The position numbers and the translations under genes were made by a program. A stretch of 64,000 nucleotides of DNA from Carnegiea gigantea (Eukaryota > Streptophyta > Magnoliopsida > Caryophyllales > Cactaceae), in the NCBI GenBank assembly GCA_029747015.1, contig JAKOGI010000122.1:766501-830500 (forward strand), written 5' to 3'. The notes beneath the pieces were generated by a model. It saw only the letters and a program-made list of their open reading frames with translations, searched no databases and was not told the origin of the DNA. How positions within the stretch are numbered: position 1 is the stretch's first letter; every line of letters starts with the position of its first letter. Positions 22,060-34,470 of this stretch are shown here, in pieces.

Positions 22060-22694
22060 CATTAGAGGGGCATTCCTTTGTGTTGTGATCCTTTGTTGTT
22101 GTTGATCTTTGGAGCTTTTGAGGATTCATGTTCATTAGTTGGTCTTTAATAATGCTTGTGTGGCTTCTAAGGATGGTTCAGCAATTGTACCAGCCTATTA
22201 TTTGTCCCTATTTGAATATAACTTGCGTCCACATATAAATATTTACTAATTTGATTATTAGGAATGCTTTTAAGCATGGACCATTTGTCTTTCTTGATTA
22301 TATAAAGTATTGTTTTCTAAAATTTGAACTTAATGACATATAGGTTTCAATCTTTAGTCACCAAAAGACACCATTTTTCTGGGCAGAAAATTTGGGAACA
22401 CTTATATTGCAGCAATAACAACACTTTGACTAATATAAGGGTAATATAAAAAGAGTCACAACAACACTCTCTAAGATAAGAACTTACTACAATCCCACTC
22501 TTCATATAGTCGGAACATTTGGAAATGCTTTTATTTATTCCAGCGAAAGAGACTAGATACCACAAACAACATTAAAACTTAATATGACAACGATAACACC
22601 ACCTAGAACTGTGGCTTAATGACACAAAGTACATGGACACGGATAATTGTTGGATACATGAAGTTGCCGCTATGTTCTATAGCTTCACATGACC
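22060..22694. other. Flank between outer Ty3 element and P450 pseudogene
   Basis: No recognisable gene. The part nearest 22695 would be the 3' UTR and downstream region of the minus-strand P450. Confidence 0.5.
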
Positions 22695-24117
22695 TTAGAT
22701 TTCACTGACAAAGAGTTGGAGGCCATCAGTCGGAATACGATGTGAAAGGTAATGGAGCTTCACATTTGGATTGAGCAATTCCCACCTAGATAAAAACATC
22801 AAAGATGAAAGAAACTGGTTTAATTACTTATGAATACATTTACCAAAATATGGTTTAAGAGTACTCTAGAAGTATTAAAAGGCATTATGTAATCTAGGGA
22901 AATAAGTGGGCTATAATCAAATAGCTTTGTTACTTGTATCCAATTGATAAATGATGGAGAAGAATGATAAGCTGCAATCGAACAAGCATGTTTCCCGGAC
23001 ATGATTTCCAACCTCCGCCAAATGCATAGAACGTTCCCACCTTTGGTCGTATCTGTTAAGGAAAAAACATGCACAAAAAATCAAAGAGGAAAATTATAAA
23101 ATTGTAATTGGTAACAAATTTTCTTAGCAGATGAATGAGATCTAATAAGAACTTACATCCCATCTATCAGGATTGAAACCCATAGGATTCTCAAAATTTG
23201 CTGGATCTACATAAAGGTGCCTTATCCACACGATGATTTTCCAATCTTTTGGTAGTAGGTAACCTGATTTTATGTCATAAGTTAAATATTAAACTTCACC
23301 CAATTCATACGTATCATGTTCACTTACAATTTGAAGATTTAGATAAAAAATTAACAATTGTATACCTTTGTAATCTACGTCCTCTGTCGTTTTTCTAAAG
23401 ACAAATCCAGAAAGATTTGCCAATCTCACCGTTTCTTCCACAACCTACATGAACAAATTGTTGTTATCTAAATAAGATAAATTTTTTTTAAAAAAAAATC
23501 TGCTCTCTTCAAAATCAAGAGTAATCCTATAAGTTCTTGATTTGACTAAAAATAGTATTATAAAGAAACATTTGACATAAATATCTTACAATATGCTAGC
23601 AATGAAGGCAAGAAATAAAAGAGATTTACATGTGTGATAATGGATACCTTGTTTGTGTATTTGACCTTCAAGACATCCTCGTACGTAATGAATTGATCCT
23701 TTTTGTCCTTGGCTAATTCCATGTTTTCCTCCTAAAATCAAAATGAATATGTATGAAAACTTCTGTTTTGTGTGTTGTACTAGTTGCTCTTGCATAGTAT
23801 GTAGATGCATTTGCTTGTGTATAAAAGCAGAATATTTTGAAGGGGAGTAAGTCACACACCCGAAGTTTATGAAGGACATTAGGATCTTTTGCAACAAAAT
23901 AAAGAGCCCAAGTTGACAACTAGGCAGTGGAAATATATCCGACATGAATGCTGCTCACGATATTGTCAAGCACCTCTTCATCGGTCAATTTTTTGCCTTC
24001 CTCATCCTTCATTTGCATCAACTCATCCATTAAATCTTTTGCTTCATTTGCATTTTTATTTTCTTGTTTCCTCTTCTCAAGCTCTACCCTTATTATGTTC
24101 TTGAACTTGGTTCGACA

Positions 24118-25360
24118 CTGTAAAAGAACAATTTATAAGCCTACATCAAACTTAACTTTTAAACCACCTTAATAAGGCGGCAATAGGAATGGTTGGTGCG
24201 GCAAAAACACAGTCTTAAGGAGAGATTCATGTTCGATTTCCACTAGTGATATTAGGGATTAACTGGTGAGTGATATGTAAGAACCCTTACAAGCATTCAT
24301 TGAACATTAGGGCATTCCCTGAACTTAGTTTATATTGTGTATGAACCAACATCTAACTCACTCAAACTATTAATATGCAAAAGAAAAATTTAACAATGTA
24401 TACATTGATTTGTGTCATATTAGTGAAAAATAACGATGAATGTCTTTTTAGTTCAACGATGAAGCTAACATTTAGATGGTGATTTACGTTCCTGTCAAGT
24501 CGATGTAGGTGCTAGCACTTGGATTGGGCTTTGTGTAATCATAGAGATCAATTATGATTGCGAATGCCTTGGCCAAGCCTAAGGCATTTACAAGGGGAAA
24601 AATGTTTATGTATGACCCCCAGTCTAACCCACCATACAGGCTTTAGACCTAAGTGTCCAATCAACCCCGGTTGGCTAAGATAGCCTTACAATAAGCCCTC
24701 AATAGCATTGACATCCCTCCTAGGATCGAATAACCTTGCCCTAAATACTAGAATCAAACAGACAACCCTAGTAAATAGGGCACAGGACACCCTTTAAAGG
24801 GGTTAATCGGCTATTATACTCAGACAAGTGATGGGCCTTTGATGATTGGTATAAGAAGATTACAAGCCTAGTTCTTTCCCTCACACAGTATTTCTATTTC
24901 TACCCTTTCTACTATTTTCACTTATACCCCCTCCTTTTCTGCTATTTTCATGTGCACCACCTTTCTCTCCTACTTTGTGCGTAGGTTTAAACTGCTCTTG
25001 TACACCCACTAACTTAAGTGTTGGAGGCCAAGCCTAGAGGTACATCAGGGACTTGGATTCCCTGTAAGTCATTCACACCCGCTAGAAGAGCATTATGGCA
25101 CCCATCAATGGGAGACTGAGGTACTACTTTTCTATCTTTAGTGTCGCTAGATCTCACTAGGTTCATCTCTGACTAAACTAGATGTTATTTCATAGTCACT
25201 CTACCACATCCCATCCCCTTAAAAAAGAAGAAAAGAAAATATTTCTCTCAGAATAAAAGTATACTTTTTCTCAAGAAAAGTGGGCCCTTAATTTTTTTAG
25301 TGATACTTTTTTTCCCTGGGAGGGGGTGTGGAAGAAGGACTAGGTTCTATACCATATTAA
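24118..25360. other. P450 intron sequence, unassigned
   Basis: Lies between the I-helix exon and the intronic TRIM. No coding frame over 75 codons and no motif I recognise. It may include other old insertions. Confidence 0.4.
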
Positions 25361-25462
25361 TGAGTATACCAATATGATACATCGATATATGGTTAAAGCA
25401 TAAGTCAAAGGATTTTAAATGACTACTTATACCAATAAAGTTGCACATTTCTTTTCATACAG

Positions 25463-25540
25463 TCCATTCTATGATCTCCATTGTCAAGCATGTTTGCTAT
25501 AGATCACTATTCAGATGGACGACATGCTAGAAAGTTTCCT
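25463..25540 (+). promoter_or_regulatory. 5S-rRNA-like segment in first TRIM LTR
   Basis: Contains GTCAAGCATGTTTGCTATAG, comparable to the 5S A-box region (aagcgtgcttgggc...), and CAGATGGACGACATGCTAGA, comparable to the C-box region (ggatgggtgacctcctggga), at the 5S-like spacing. Degenerate, probably no longer active. Confidence 0.65.
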
Positions 25541-25917
25541 AATAGCTTGGAAATAAGGGAAACGCATATGGGGAATGTTTTCTAGCTATTTACAAGGACA
25601 GTCATCAACCATTGAAGATGTCATAAGGAACTGCTTGTGGTTCAAAGGGGGAGTCAGGAAATTGTAAATGGTGTTATAGCTTACCCATAACAACAACTTA
25701 TGCCATTAGATGGTGTAACCTTAGGAGTCCCCTGGTAGTTGTGGGCGTAAAGTGCCGGTCCAGATGATTTATAAGTTGGTTCATCCATTAGGGATAATGA
25801 TGATGTTATGCTTATTAAGAAAGGGTAATTGTAATACTCCAATATATAATTAAAAGTGTGGTCAAGGATTAGAACCGATTATTTATATACCAAAATGTAC
25901 ACCATTCTTTTCGTGGA

Positions 25918-26000
25918 GTCTACTGTAAAAAAAATCCCTAGTCAAGCATACCAGCTGTGGATTATAACTAAAATGGATCATGATCTCTTGAAAAATTTCC
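25918..26000 (+). promoter_or_regulatory. 5S-rRNA-like segment in second TRIM LTR
   Basis: Second copy, more degenerate: GTCAAGCATACCAGCTGTGG for the A-box side and AATGGATCATGATCTCTTGA for the C-box side, in the same order. Confidence 0.6.
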
Positions 26001-27301
26001 AAATAGCATATGAGCAAGGACAAAGCACATTAGAAAGACTTATGATAATTTATGGGGCCAATTATCTGTGCTTGAGGTTGTCATAAGTAATTATCGAGTC
26101 GGAGAAGGGTGAAGTATTATAACCTGTTTATAAAACATTATTTGATAATTTCATAGTTTCATGTTTCATTTTAAAATGTTCTGAAACTTTATATGAATAT
26201 ATAAAGCTAATGCATTATAAAAGTACATACCTTAACAGCATAACGATAAGCCGATCCAGGAATTTTTGAAGGTTACGCTCTGAATCCTTGGGTTATGGCA
26301 AATAAAATCTGCTCAATTGAATGATGTTGTGGTCTAAAGTCCAAGCTAGCAAAGTATCTTCCCATGTTCAAGAGTGTGACCTATAATTTGAAATGATTTA
26401 TGTTCATGATTTTTTGTAAGAACTAAGAAAGCTTTATTGTTGCATGGAGTATGAATTAGCCTTTTCGATGACATCCAGTATGCAGAATCCAAATTAATTG
26501 TTAATGGATGCTATCAATATGGTTACACCTTTTGATTACCTTTTTCAATTCATCAAATGTTGTGATTTTGCCTTTTTGTGCCCAAGATTGAAGGGCATGA
26601 ACAATGGCAGGTTGGACATGGATGGTAATACGGGCCAGAGCATGAGGGTGGTTAATGGCATTCATGAGTAAACCTTTAACCCTGTCATGATGGGTTCCTT
26701 CGAGTGATATCACTGAATTAGGTCCTTGGGCTTCTGTAGTAGGCCAAGCCTGTTTGAATGTATCTGGTGAGTTCAAAATAACTTTACTTAGTGATGGCGA
26801 ACAAACTAGGATGGTTGGGGACCCAAACATATACGTTTTGTACGCTCCTACATTCTCTCCATACCTATATGTGAGGGAAATAAAGGTTGTTGAGTAAACA
26901 TCTATGCAATGAGCTCTAAAAATTTGCATATAAAAGCGAAGCCACTTAGAATCAATAAGGTCCAAGATTTGAGTTATGAAACCCTATGTGATATCCATGA
27001 ATAAGTATAATAGTCACACCAAACAAAATGGTAAAAATGTAAAAGAGGCCAAAAAAATGTATTCCATTATTGCGAAATTTGTTTTCAGTTTCATATACAA
27101 TAGAAAACGCATTATTTGTATGTTACTCTGAAATGAAGAAAAAGGAAATCAACGTAGACTTACTTGCGTATCTTAGAAAAAATAAAATCATCAGGGCTTC
27201 GCAATATTTTAAAGTACCATAAAAATGTGAGCATTTCACCAAAGAAAGGAAATCCCAAGTGACCAGGAAACATCTTGATGTTCATAGATGAACATCTAGC
27301 T

Positions 27302-27312
27302 TTTATAGGGGT
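27302..27312 (-). promoter_or_regulatory. TATA-like box upstream of the FPGHLG exon
   Basis: Minus strand reads CCTATAAAAGC about 20-25 bases before ATG 27285. It may be chance, or an internal promoter for a shortened transcript lacking the membrane anchor. Confidence 0.25.
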
Positions 27313-28249
27313 CACAAACCATATCTCATTCCACTACCACAATAACCATCCTACTAGTGGCAACCCTAGTAGGAACACATATAGCACATCCAATCCCATA
27401 ATTTTCTGTTATGCTTCCTATCTCTCTCACTCTTCAAATGTGAGAGTTGAGATCACCATATTTATAGATGAAAAGGGATGCACAATAATAGTAAAGAGGA
27501 TATTAAATTGTGTAAAATTACTTACAAACAAAAAGGGGGATCATACATAGAAAATCTGCTAAGATGTCGTTCATAAATAAAAGGAGGGAATCAAGAAAGA
27601 TACAATCAAAAGATATTGAATGCCTGAAAATTAAATGAAAGGAGCTAAATTAGTCAAAAATGAAAAGTTATAGAAAATTAAAGGAAAGAAATTGAATATA
27701 ATGGGAAGAAAATGCAATAAGTGAAAAAGTCAAGGTACTCTCAAGGTAAGGAATCCTATCCTTCCCTTTTTCGGAAAATTACTTGAGGTTTACTTCAATT
27801 AGTACCTTAGTTGAAGGAAGTATCGTTGCTAGCATGCCACCAACCTTTCCTGGACTAATTTCACTTTCAAGGAAGGCAAAGGAGAGTGTTTTCTTTCTTT
27901 TATAAATGAAGAAATTGCGGTAAAAAAATTGAGCATAGGCTCCATACAAAAAAAAGAACAATTTCTCCTAGTACAAGTCCAAGGGAGATCCACCTACAGA
28001 CGGCTTTATCCATGCAAGTACCACTATCAACAGAGAGACTAATTTCAAGCCACAAATAAAATTTTAGGAAAACATATTAGAGTCAAAGATTTTTGGACAC
28101 ACAAAAGGTGGCCAAGAAAATAGATATTAAAATCAAGTGACATGATACAAATTAATAAAGATAAGAGCGGTAAATTAAATACATTAGATAATAACAGCCT
28201 ATCCTAAGGTCAAAATACTACCAGCATACAAAATTACAAGGAATGCATG

Positions 28250-28472
28250 GTGAGTGATAACCAAAACCACACATCTACAATCTCTATATATTTAAGATCT
28301 ATAGTAAGGACAAGTAGTGAGCTATATAATATCTTCAACCATAATCTTCAACCTCCATAAACTCTTATCCTGAGCCACGCCCTTCATTAGTCGTAGATTA
28401 TCAAATCTTGTCTAATCACTCTGTTTCAACTCTTTCTAGGTCTGCATCAACCACTTCTACTCTCAGGAAATC
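28250..28472 (-). mobile_element. LINE (L1-type), 3' end piece
   Basis: On the minus strand the sequence after the LTR element continues the LINE ORF2 C-terminus: MKGVAQDKSLWRLKIM then EDII and TAG (about 28385-28330). The extreme C-terminus of plant L1 ORF2 typically reads MAxDRxxWRxxI. The 3' UTR extends left; its end is uncertain and no clear poly-A is seen. Confidence 0.75.
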
Positions 28473-31179
28473 TGTAATAGCCCGATCCTAAATCATGTTT
28501 ATTTATTTAATTAAGACATTTTATTAATTTTTCACATTTATTTTTCCCATTCAATCATCCTGGTTGGAAGAATTCATTTCGGGCCCCACTTTGCAATTCG
28601 GGTTTTCATTTTTGTAAAATTTGGAGTAAATCGATAGTAGACCCTAAATAAATATGATTTAAGAGATCAAATTATTTTTCTAACAACCCCAAAATTTAAT
28701 TTAGAGCCACGGAAAATTCAATCGTATAAAGTGTATTTTATTTCGGGCCCAAATTCATTTAGGCCCAATTTTGGGCCCAACAAGTTACTACCCATTGGCT
28801 TAGCTAATTACCCTCAATTATACCTAATTATCATTAGCAAAAAGATATTGTTTGGTGGTTAAAAGCTCAGCCAAGTATTAGCTAAGTCATTCTCCACCAA
28901 GCAAAACTTATAAAACACCAAGACTTTCTCTCCCTCCCCACCACCCTACATAGCCCCCTCCTTTTTGCTACTGTATTTGCTGATTTTTAGCCACTTACTG
29001 CCACGTTTCGGCTAGTAGGAGGCCATCATCGGACCACCAGCGCCAGCACCAGCCACCCCTCTCACTTCTTCAAGCTTCAAACATCTCTAACTTCCCTTGT
29101 TCCAAGCTTAAAGTAAGTAAACCCTAACCTTGTGTTTTTTATTTTATTTGTGATTTTGTGATCTTTGGTATTGGTAATGGATATCATGGTATTGGTATTG
29201 ATTTTAGAGAAGTTTACGTGCAAATTGAAGTGAGACATAAGCTAGGGTTACGAGAATTACGCATAATTTAAATGATGTTTGTCAACAAGCATGTCATGTG
29301 TGTGTTTTAGATTTGAAAATGAATTTTGGATGATTGCGAAGTAAAAATTGTGGATTATGGCTGTCTAAAGTGATGTTGAGGGTCACTCTATGTTTTGGTA
29401 AATTCACCAAGTGATTTTAGAGGGTAATTATGTGAAAAAGGAGGATAATAATGTAGGCCGCATGCTGTGAGGGGCCCGAAAATAGGGGTCTATTCCAGAA
29501 CAAACTGGTAATTCGTGGCTAGTTAAAAAATTATGAATTTTGTGGCAGAGATACATCAATGAGTTATCTTTCAAATGACTTTTGAATCATCTTAATCTAA
29601 GTTCTGCGCAAGAAGTAATGGCCGTTTTACTCCGACCATGCAGACTAGACCAAAACTTACACAGGGTGGTGTTTTAGCTCAATTTTGGGATTTGTCTGTG
29701 GTGATTGTGCTATGGGCTGAGAATGAAAATGTTGAGGAACTTTTTAATCTTTTCATTTTGGGGTTTTATAGCTCAATTAGAGGTTGAGGGTGAAAGTTCT
29801 GAATTTTCTAATGTGGACCTTCAATCGGTAACAACTTTGATTGTACTTATAAGTTTATTTTGTTTGGAAAACTAAGTGGTATGACATGTGCAACAAAATT
29901 GGAGAAATGGGGAGATTGGTAACTCAAGATTAGTATTTTTTTGGTCTAAATTGGTGTGTTTAAAATTATTCTAAGCCTACTACCACTCCAATTGCCCTCA
30001 AACCTTTATATCCATCTAAGAAATATCAAGAATTCATGATGAATTCATAACCATCAAAGTATTTCTTTTATGATCTCAATTATTCTACTTTGATAAATTT
30101 TACTTCATAATATTTCACTTTGAGTTAAATTACTCTAATTCAGTTAGCTTTCAAATCATTTTGGTATAACTTATCTCCGATGGAATTATTTGAGTTATGG
30201 ATGCCTCTTAAGGAATTTCTGTTACAGTTACAACTATGAAAGTCAGCATTATTTACTAATTACATATACCTATAATTATATTTCTTAAACAGAATTGAGA
30301 CCTAGTCTATCATTTCCAATTGTGCATAAGAATTATAAAGTGAGATTGCATTTTAAAGACATCAGGTACGTTTATTACCTTTATCTTTAGAAATCAGAGT
30401 GTATCTATCAAAGTTATCATGTTTCACTAAGTACATCAATGAATCAGCTTATGTAGTGATTTATCATTTAATTAGTGACCCTGCCAGTTATCATCTAGGG
30501 CATTCGTTCTCTAGTTACCCACATGGCTTCAGGTGAGGTCCTCGATTGGCTTGACAGGTGTATACCTATCCATAGAACGTAACAGCATCAAGGGGTTCAT
30601 TATCAAATAATAACTAGCAATGCAGTTTTGCATTCATCTCATTTACTGTTTTAACTTAAAATGAATTACAAGTAGGCAACCAATCATTTTATGTAGAGAT
30701 CATTTAATAATATAGCAATGCATGTATTGAGCTTCAGCTCACAGTTCGAAATATTTTCATATTTTATTTTAGGCAAATACTCATTAAATCACCCTCGTGC
30801 CAGCAAACCGGATGAAGAGAATAAGTTGAGCCAGGGAATCTGGAGGGATCAACAATGATATAGTACATGTCTATTTTCGAGCTATACTTTAAAATCTTCT
30901 GTGGATGGAGGTGTAGATTATATGGTAAATTGCTATACTGTAATGTATAAGCCATACGTGGGTAGCAGTTGATTGTATATGGTTTGACAATGCATGAATG
31001 TGTACAGTCGAAGTTATGTCTATCTATGTTATTTCTAGTTCATAATCTAGTACACACACTTCAAGCCTTGCTCTTTTGGATGGCGGTAACGCCCCTATCA
31101 TTGAGTTCATTAGTCCTAATTCAGAGATTTATTAAGGAGAATGCTAACAGTGGAACACGCTTAATTAGGGGGCGTTACA
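28473..31179 (+). repeat. 5' LTR of chromovirus
   Basis: Aligns along its full length with 36285-38950. Core promoter candidate TTATAAAAC at about 28908-28916, followed by a C/T-rich start region. No coding frame inside. Confidence 0.94.
28908..28916 (+). promoter_or_regulatory. TATA box in 5' LTR
   Basis: TTATAAAAC upstream of a pyrimidine-rich initiator-like stretch. The matching place in the 3' LTR reads CACAAAATA, so only the 5' copy keeps the box. Confidence 0.5.
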
Positions 31180-31181
31180 GA

Positions 31182-31195
31182 TTTGGTATCATAGC
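31182..31195 (+). other. Primer-binding site of chromovirus
   Basis: TTTGGTATCATAGC, two bases inside the LTR edge; matches the Met-tRNA PBS TTTGGTATCAGAGC except for one base. Confidence 0.82.
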
Positions 31196-33834
31196 GAAGG
31201 TTTTAAGGGCCACTGTGAGCTATCAAGTGTTTAATGAGTTACTATTACAGTGTGTATGAGTTGTGTTAGGCCAGTTCAATGAGTTATTGACTATAAGTTC
31301 ATATGTATGGGCATATAAGAAGGAACCATTTGCATTTGGGTGTTTCAATCATTTGGTAATATCTTGAGATTCGAGCATTAGCAAAGTGGAGTGTGGAACC
31401 ATTTGGGTGACCTGTTAATGAGGCATGCTCTCATTTATCTGGGAGTTGTATTGTATGTTTTATTTCTCTCATTTGTTTAAATTTCTACAATCGTCGACTC
31501 TGGGTGTGTGACCCATTGACTTATGAACTCTGGTGTGTGGCCCTTGAGCTATTGAAGTGTTTCTCTCTATTTCAGGTATCCATTGTAAGGCTTTAAGCCA
31601 GTTTTTACTTAGTTTTTAGGCGGAACTCTATCCATTTTGCCCCAAGATTTGAAAGTTTATTAAGGTGTGTTAATATACCAGATGTTGGGCACAGTGATGG
31701 TTGAAACCTGATGTGGGGATGCAATTTGTAGCTTCTTAAGTGATTAATACAATGTCAATTTAGATGGAAACCTCTAGAGGAGAAAGTGCCTTGTGGGGCA
31801 ATATCTTTGAAGTAAATAAGTATGAGGTGAATATTACAAAGAGTGCTTATGTCTGGTGATAACAATTTGTAGCTTATGGTGTGCTACTTAACATTTTATG
31901 GGTGGTATGAGTAAGATTAAGCTGCCTTATATAGGAATTATCTGGTCTTGATACTAAGACCTTGCATCAGCAATGCTCCCATTACTTTCTATTATTGACT
32001 TATTTTTGCCCTAGTCACCTTGAATTGTTTTAAAGTAATGAAAGTTAGATATGCAGTATTAAAGGAAAAGGACCCAAAGGAGTGATATAATATTCATTTT
32101 ACCAATAACAAGCGTATTCATTTCATTAATATTGAGGATATTCATTTTACTAGTATCAGTTAGATTTATTTCACTAGTATCAAGTGATATGTATGTACAT
32201 ATAATTAGTAGACTCTGCTCATATACACATCGCACTTTTAAGGAATTTTTGGAGATGGGGGTTGTAATTGGGTTATGAGTTATTCAGTGATCTAGTAATG
32301 GGTAATGAAGAGGATCAGAGAAGTATCACATGCCATATCTTTTATTACCTAAATCTCTTATAGTTAGCTATATCTATCAACCAGCTTCCGCTATTGCATT
32401 CTCAATAAGAGTCAGTGATATAGAGACCCTTCGAAGCAATATTAAGTGGATACATGAGACTAGATTACATTACTCAGAAGGGCATTAGTTTAGCTCAACT
32501 CATGACATGGTAGTAAGGTTATAGAATGAGTGGGATACATAAGGTTCCAGCTTAGTTCAACACCTGAGCAACCCTTCTTATAGGTGATACAAACCCTAAC
32601 AGTCATAATCGTTTAACTCTCTGTTTCTATAATGGAGCCTATAATGACCCCCAGTGTGCATTACTGTGTGATTTGTAGTTCTTCCTAAGCATATTTGACC
32701 CTTTCTACTTATAGTTTAGTCATCACCATGTTTATATTTTTGTTGTCACTTACTTTAACTCTTTGCTTATGTTCGGGCACTATTCATTTATTGCTTGCAA
32801 GGCCTTTGGTTGCTTTAGACCCAGTCATTGAGCACCCTTTCAGCAATTAAATTGATCCATATCGTTTATGTTTCTATGGCACCGTAACATCATATTGACT
32901 TACTGCTCTATGGCCGTGACTGCATGTCGTTACTCAAGTTATTTTGGTAATCCTTTCTTTACTAGTACAGCTTATCTTATTAATGATAAACAACGATTTG
33001 TGCTATTTTCATCTGCAGTTTCGGAATTTATATGCCTACCCAAGACTTTCATTTACTACGGAATGTCTTATTTATGGATGCTGATGCCATCATGTTCAAT
33101 CATAAGACTGACTCCTTCAGCTTGACGTATTGGTCTCTCAAACACCAGATAAATAAAAATTCCCTTCTGGTGGTGTTGACCATCACATTCATCATTTTAC
33201 TTACCTATGGGTACCGTATGACTTTTTGAATGCCTCTTTGGTATTCTGTTAGATTTCTTCACCTTCAGTACTTAATACTCCCTTTCAACTTCATAACATT
33301 GTTCATTTACTTTACTGTCATGACGATCATGAATAAACCGCATGTCTTGTGTATGCAGGTCACTTATGTGCCTTGTCTCTTTCATTACAAATCCTCGTCT
33401 TTTCATTCATTCAGCTTACATGCCAGTCCTTTGTAACCAATAAAGAAATATCTTTATAAGAGTTCATGGTGTAGTTACATCTCTTTACACATTAGATTGT
33501 TCCCCCGTTATTTAAATTTACTGAGACCAGTAGGCAGTTAAATGTGTTATGTTTTATTGATGTACCTATATTAGCATTGTTGGAACCATATTCATTGGGC
33601 ATTCAATCCAGTTTGATTGGTAGACCTTGTTATCATTATGGGAATGAACTGACTATGTAGTTATAGAAGATGACTTGTAAAGATCATAAGGTTAGCTTGA
33701 GAAATGAAGAAAGACTAGATATGTGTTTCTATCGACTAAGGCAAGAAAAATCCTATTTCTCCCTAATTACACTGTGCAAGTGAGTTATCATGTCAGTAAT
33801 GCATTGAATATCATTGATATGCAACCACACCTAG
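31196..33834 (+). other. Interior of chromovirus where gag and protease are expected; no coding seen
   Basis: No gag core, zinc knuckle or DTGA motif can be found in any frame. Short open frames (32868-33125 and others) show no family similarity. Either extreme decay or replacement of the original sequence. Confidence 0.5.
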
Positions 33835-34038
<204 letters not shown>

Positions 34039-34119
34039 CCATAATTGATTTGAGGACTTTAAGGACTGTTTTCCCCCAAGAAACATTGATTTTCAGATCA
34101 ACCTAGTTTAAGGTGCTCA

Positions 34120-34470
34120 ATCCATTTTCAGAGCCCCTATCATATGGTCCCCAGCAGAGTTCAAAGAACTAAAGATTTAGTAAGATGAGTCGATACTGAA
34201 GGAAGTTATTTAACCAAGTGTGTCATCGTGGGGAACCCTAGTTTTATATGTGTGAAGAATGAAGGCAGAACCCTAGGGTTGTGTACAGCATACAGAGAGT
34301 TGAACAAGATCACTATCAAAAACAAGCTCCCTATACCTTGAATAAATGATTTATGGGATTAACTGCCATTAACAGAAGTCTTTTTCAAGAATAATTTGAG
34401 GTTCGGATATCACATCCAAACCATGCAACCACAGTTTATCTTTTGTAAGAATGCCCTTTTGTAGTAATTC
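34120..34470 (+). pseudogene. Chromovirus reverse transcriptase fragment
   Basis: Reads SPAEFKELK (about 34148), then with frame slips SSWGNPSF-type text, a YRELNKI-like TACAGAGAGTTGAACAAGATC (34289-34309), and TIKNKLPIP-like text, the start of the RT fingers domain. Several stops and shifts; no YxDD box follows. Confidence 0.75.

Larger units (their letters stand above)
25361..26121 (+). mobile_element. Cassandra-like TRIM retrotransposon
   Basis: Two diverged direct repeats of about 300 bases, 25361-25678 and 25830-26121, flank about 150 bases with no coding capacity. The second starts TGTAATACTCC after a short purine run (aagaaaggg) and ends GAAGTATTATA. Each repeat contains a segment resembling plant 5S rRNA with its internal RNA polymerase III promoter, the defining feature of Cassandra TRIMs. 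It sits in antisense orientation to the P450, within its largest intron. No target duplication was found; the first repeat's edges are approximate. Confidence 0.75.
22695..28013 (-). pseudogene. Cytochrome P450 pseudogene, CYP85 clan (CYP88/CYP728-like)
   Basis: Haem-thiolate monooxygenases of this clan oxidise terpenoids, sterols and hormones at the ER. Exons by splice sites (minus): signal-anchor start MDKAVCRWISLGLVLGEIVL from 28013 to about 27850 (with stop and frame slip after HL); 27285-27164 (FPGHLGFPFFGEMLTFLWYF); 26864-26540 (YKTYMFGSPT, LQSWAQKGKITTFDELKK); 26380-26231; 24117-23860; 23731-23648; 23444-23366; 23263-23157; 23052-22934; 22785-22695. Visible motifs: ExxR as ETVR (VVEETVRLAN), FNPDRW, and haem loop FGGGWKSCPGN with its Cys. 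Defects: in-frame TAA 26273-26275, TAG 23920-23922 and I-helix VGYIST in place of the usual AGYEST. The large intron 24118-26230 holds a TRIM. Subfamily is uncertain. Confidence 0.87.

Noticed and set aside
25453..26000. Genuine 5S rRNA genes
   Set aside because: Similarity to 5S is partial and confined to the promoter-like region within paired LTR-like repeats; the Cassandra-type TRIM explanation fits better.
27275..27550. 91-codon plus-strand frame
   Set aside because: Overlaps P450 exon and upstream intron on the opposite strand; no domain similarity.
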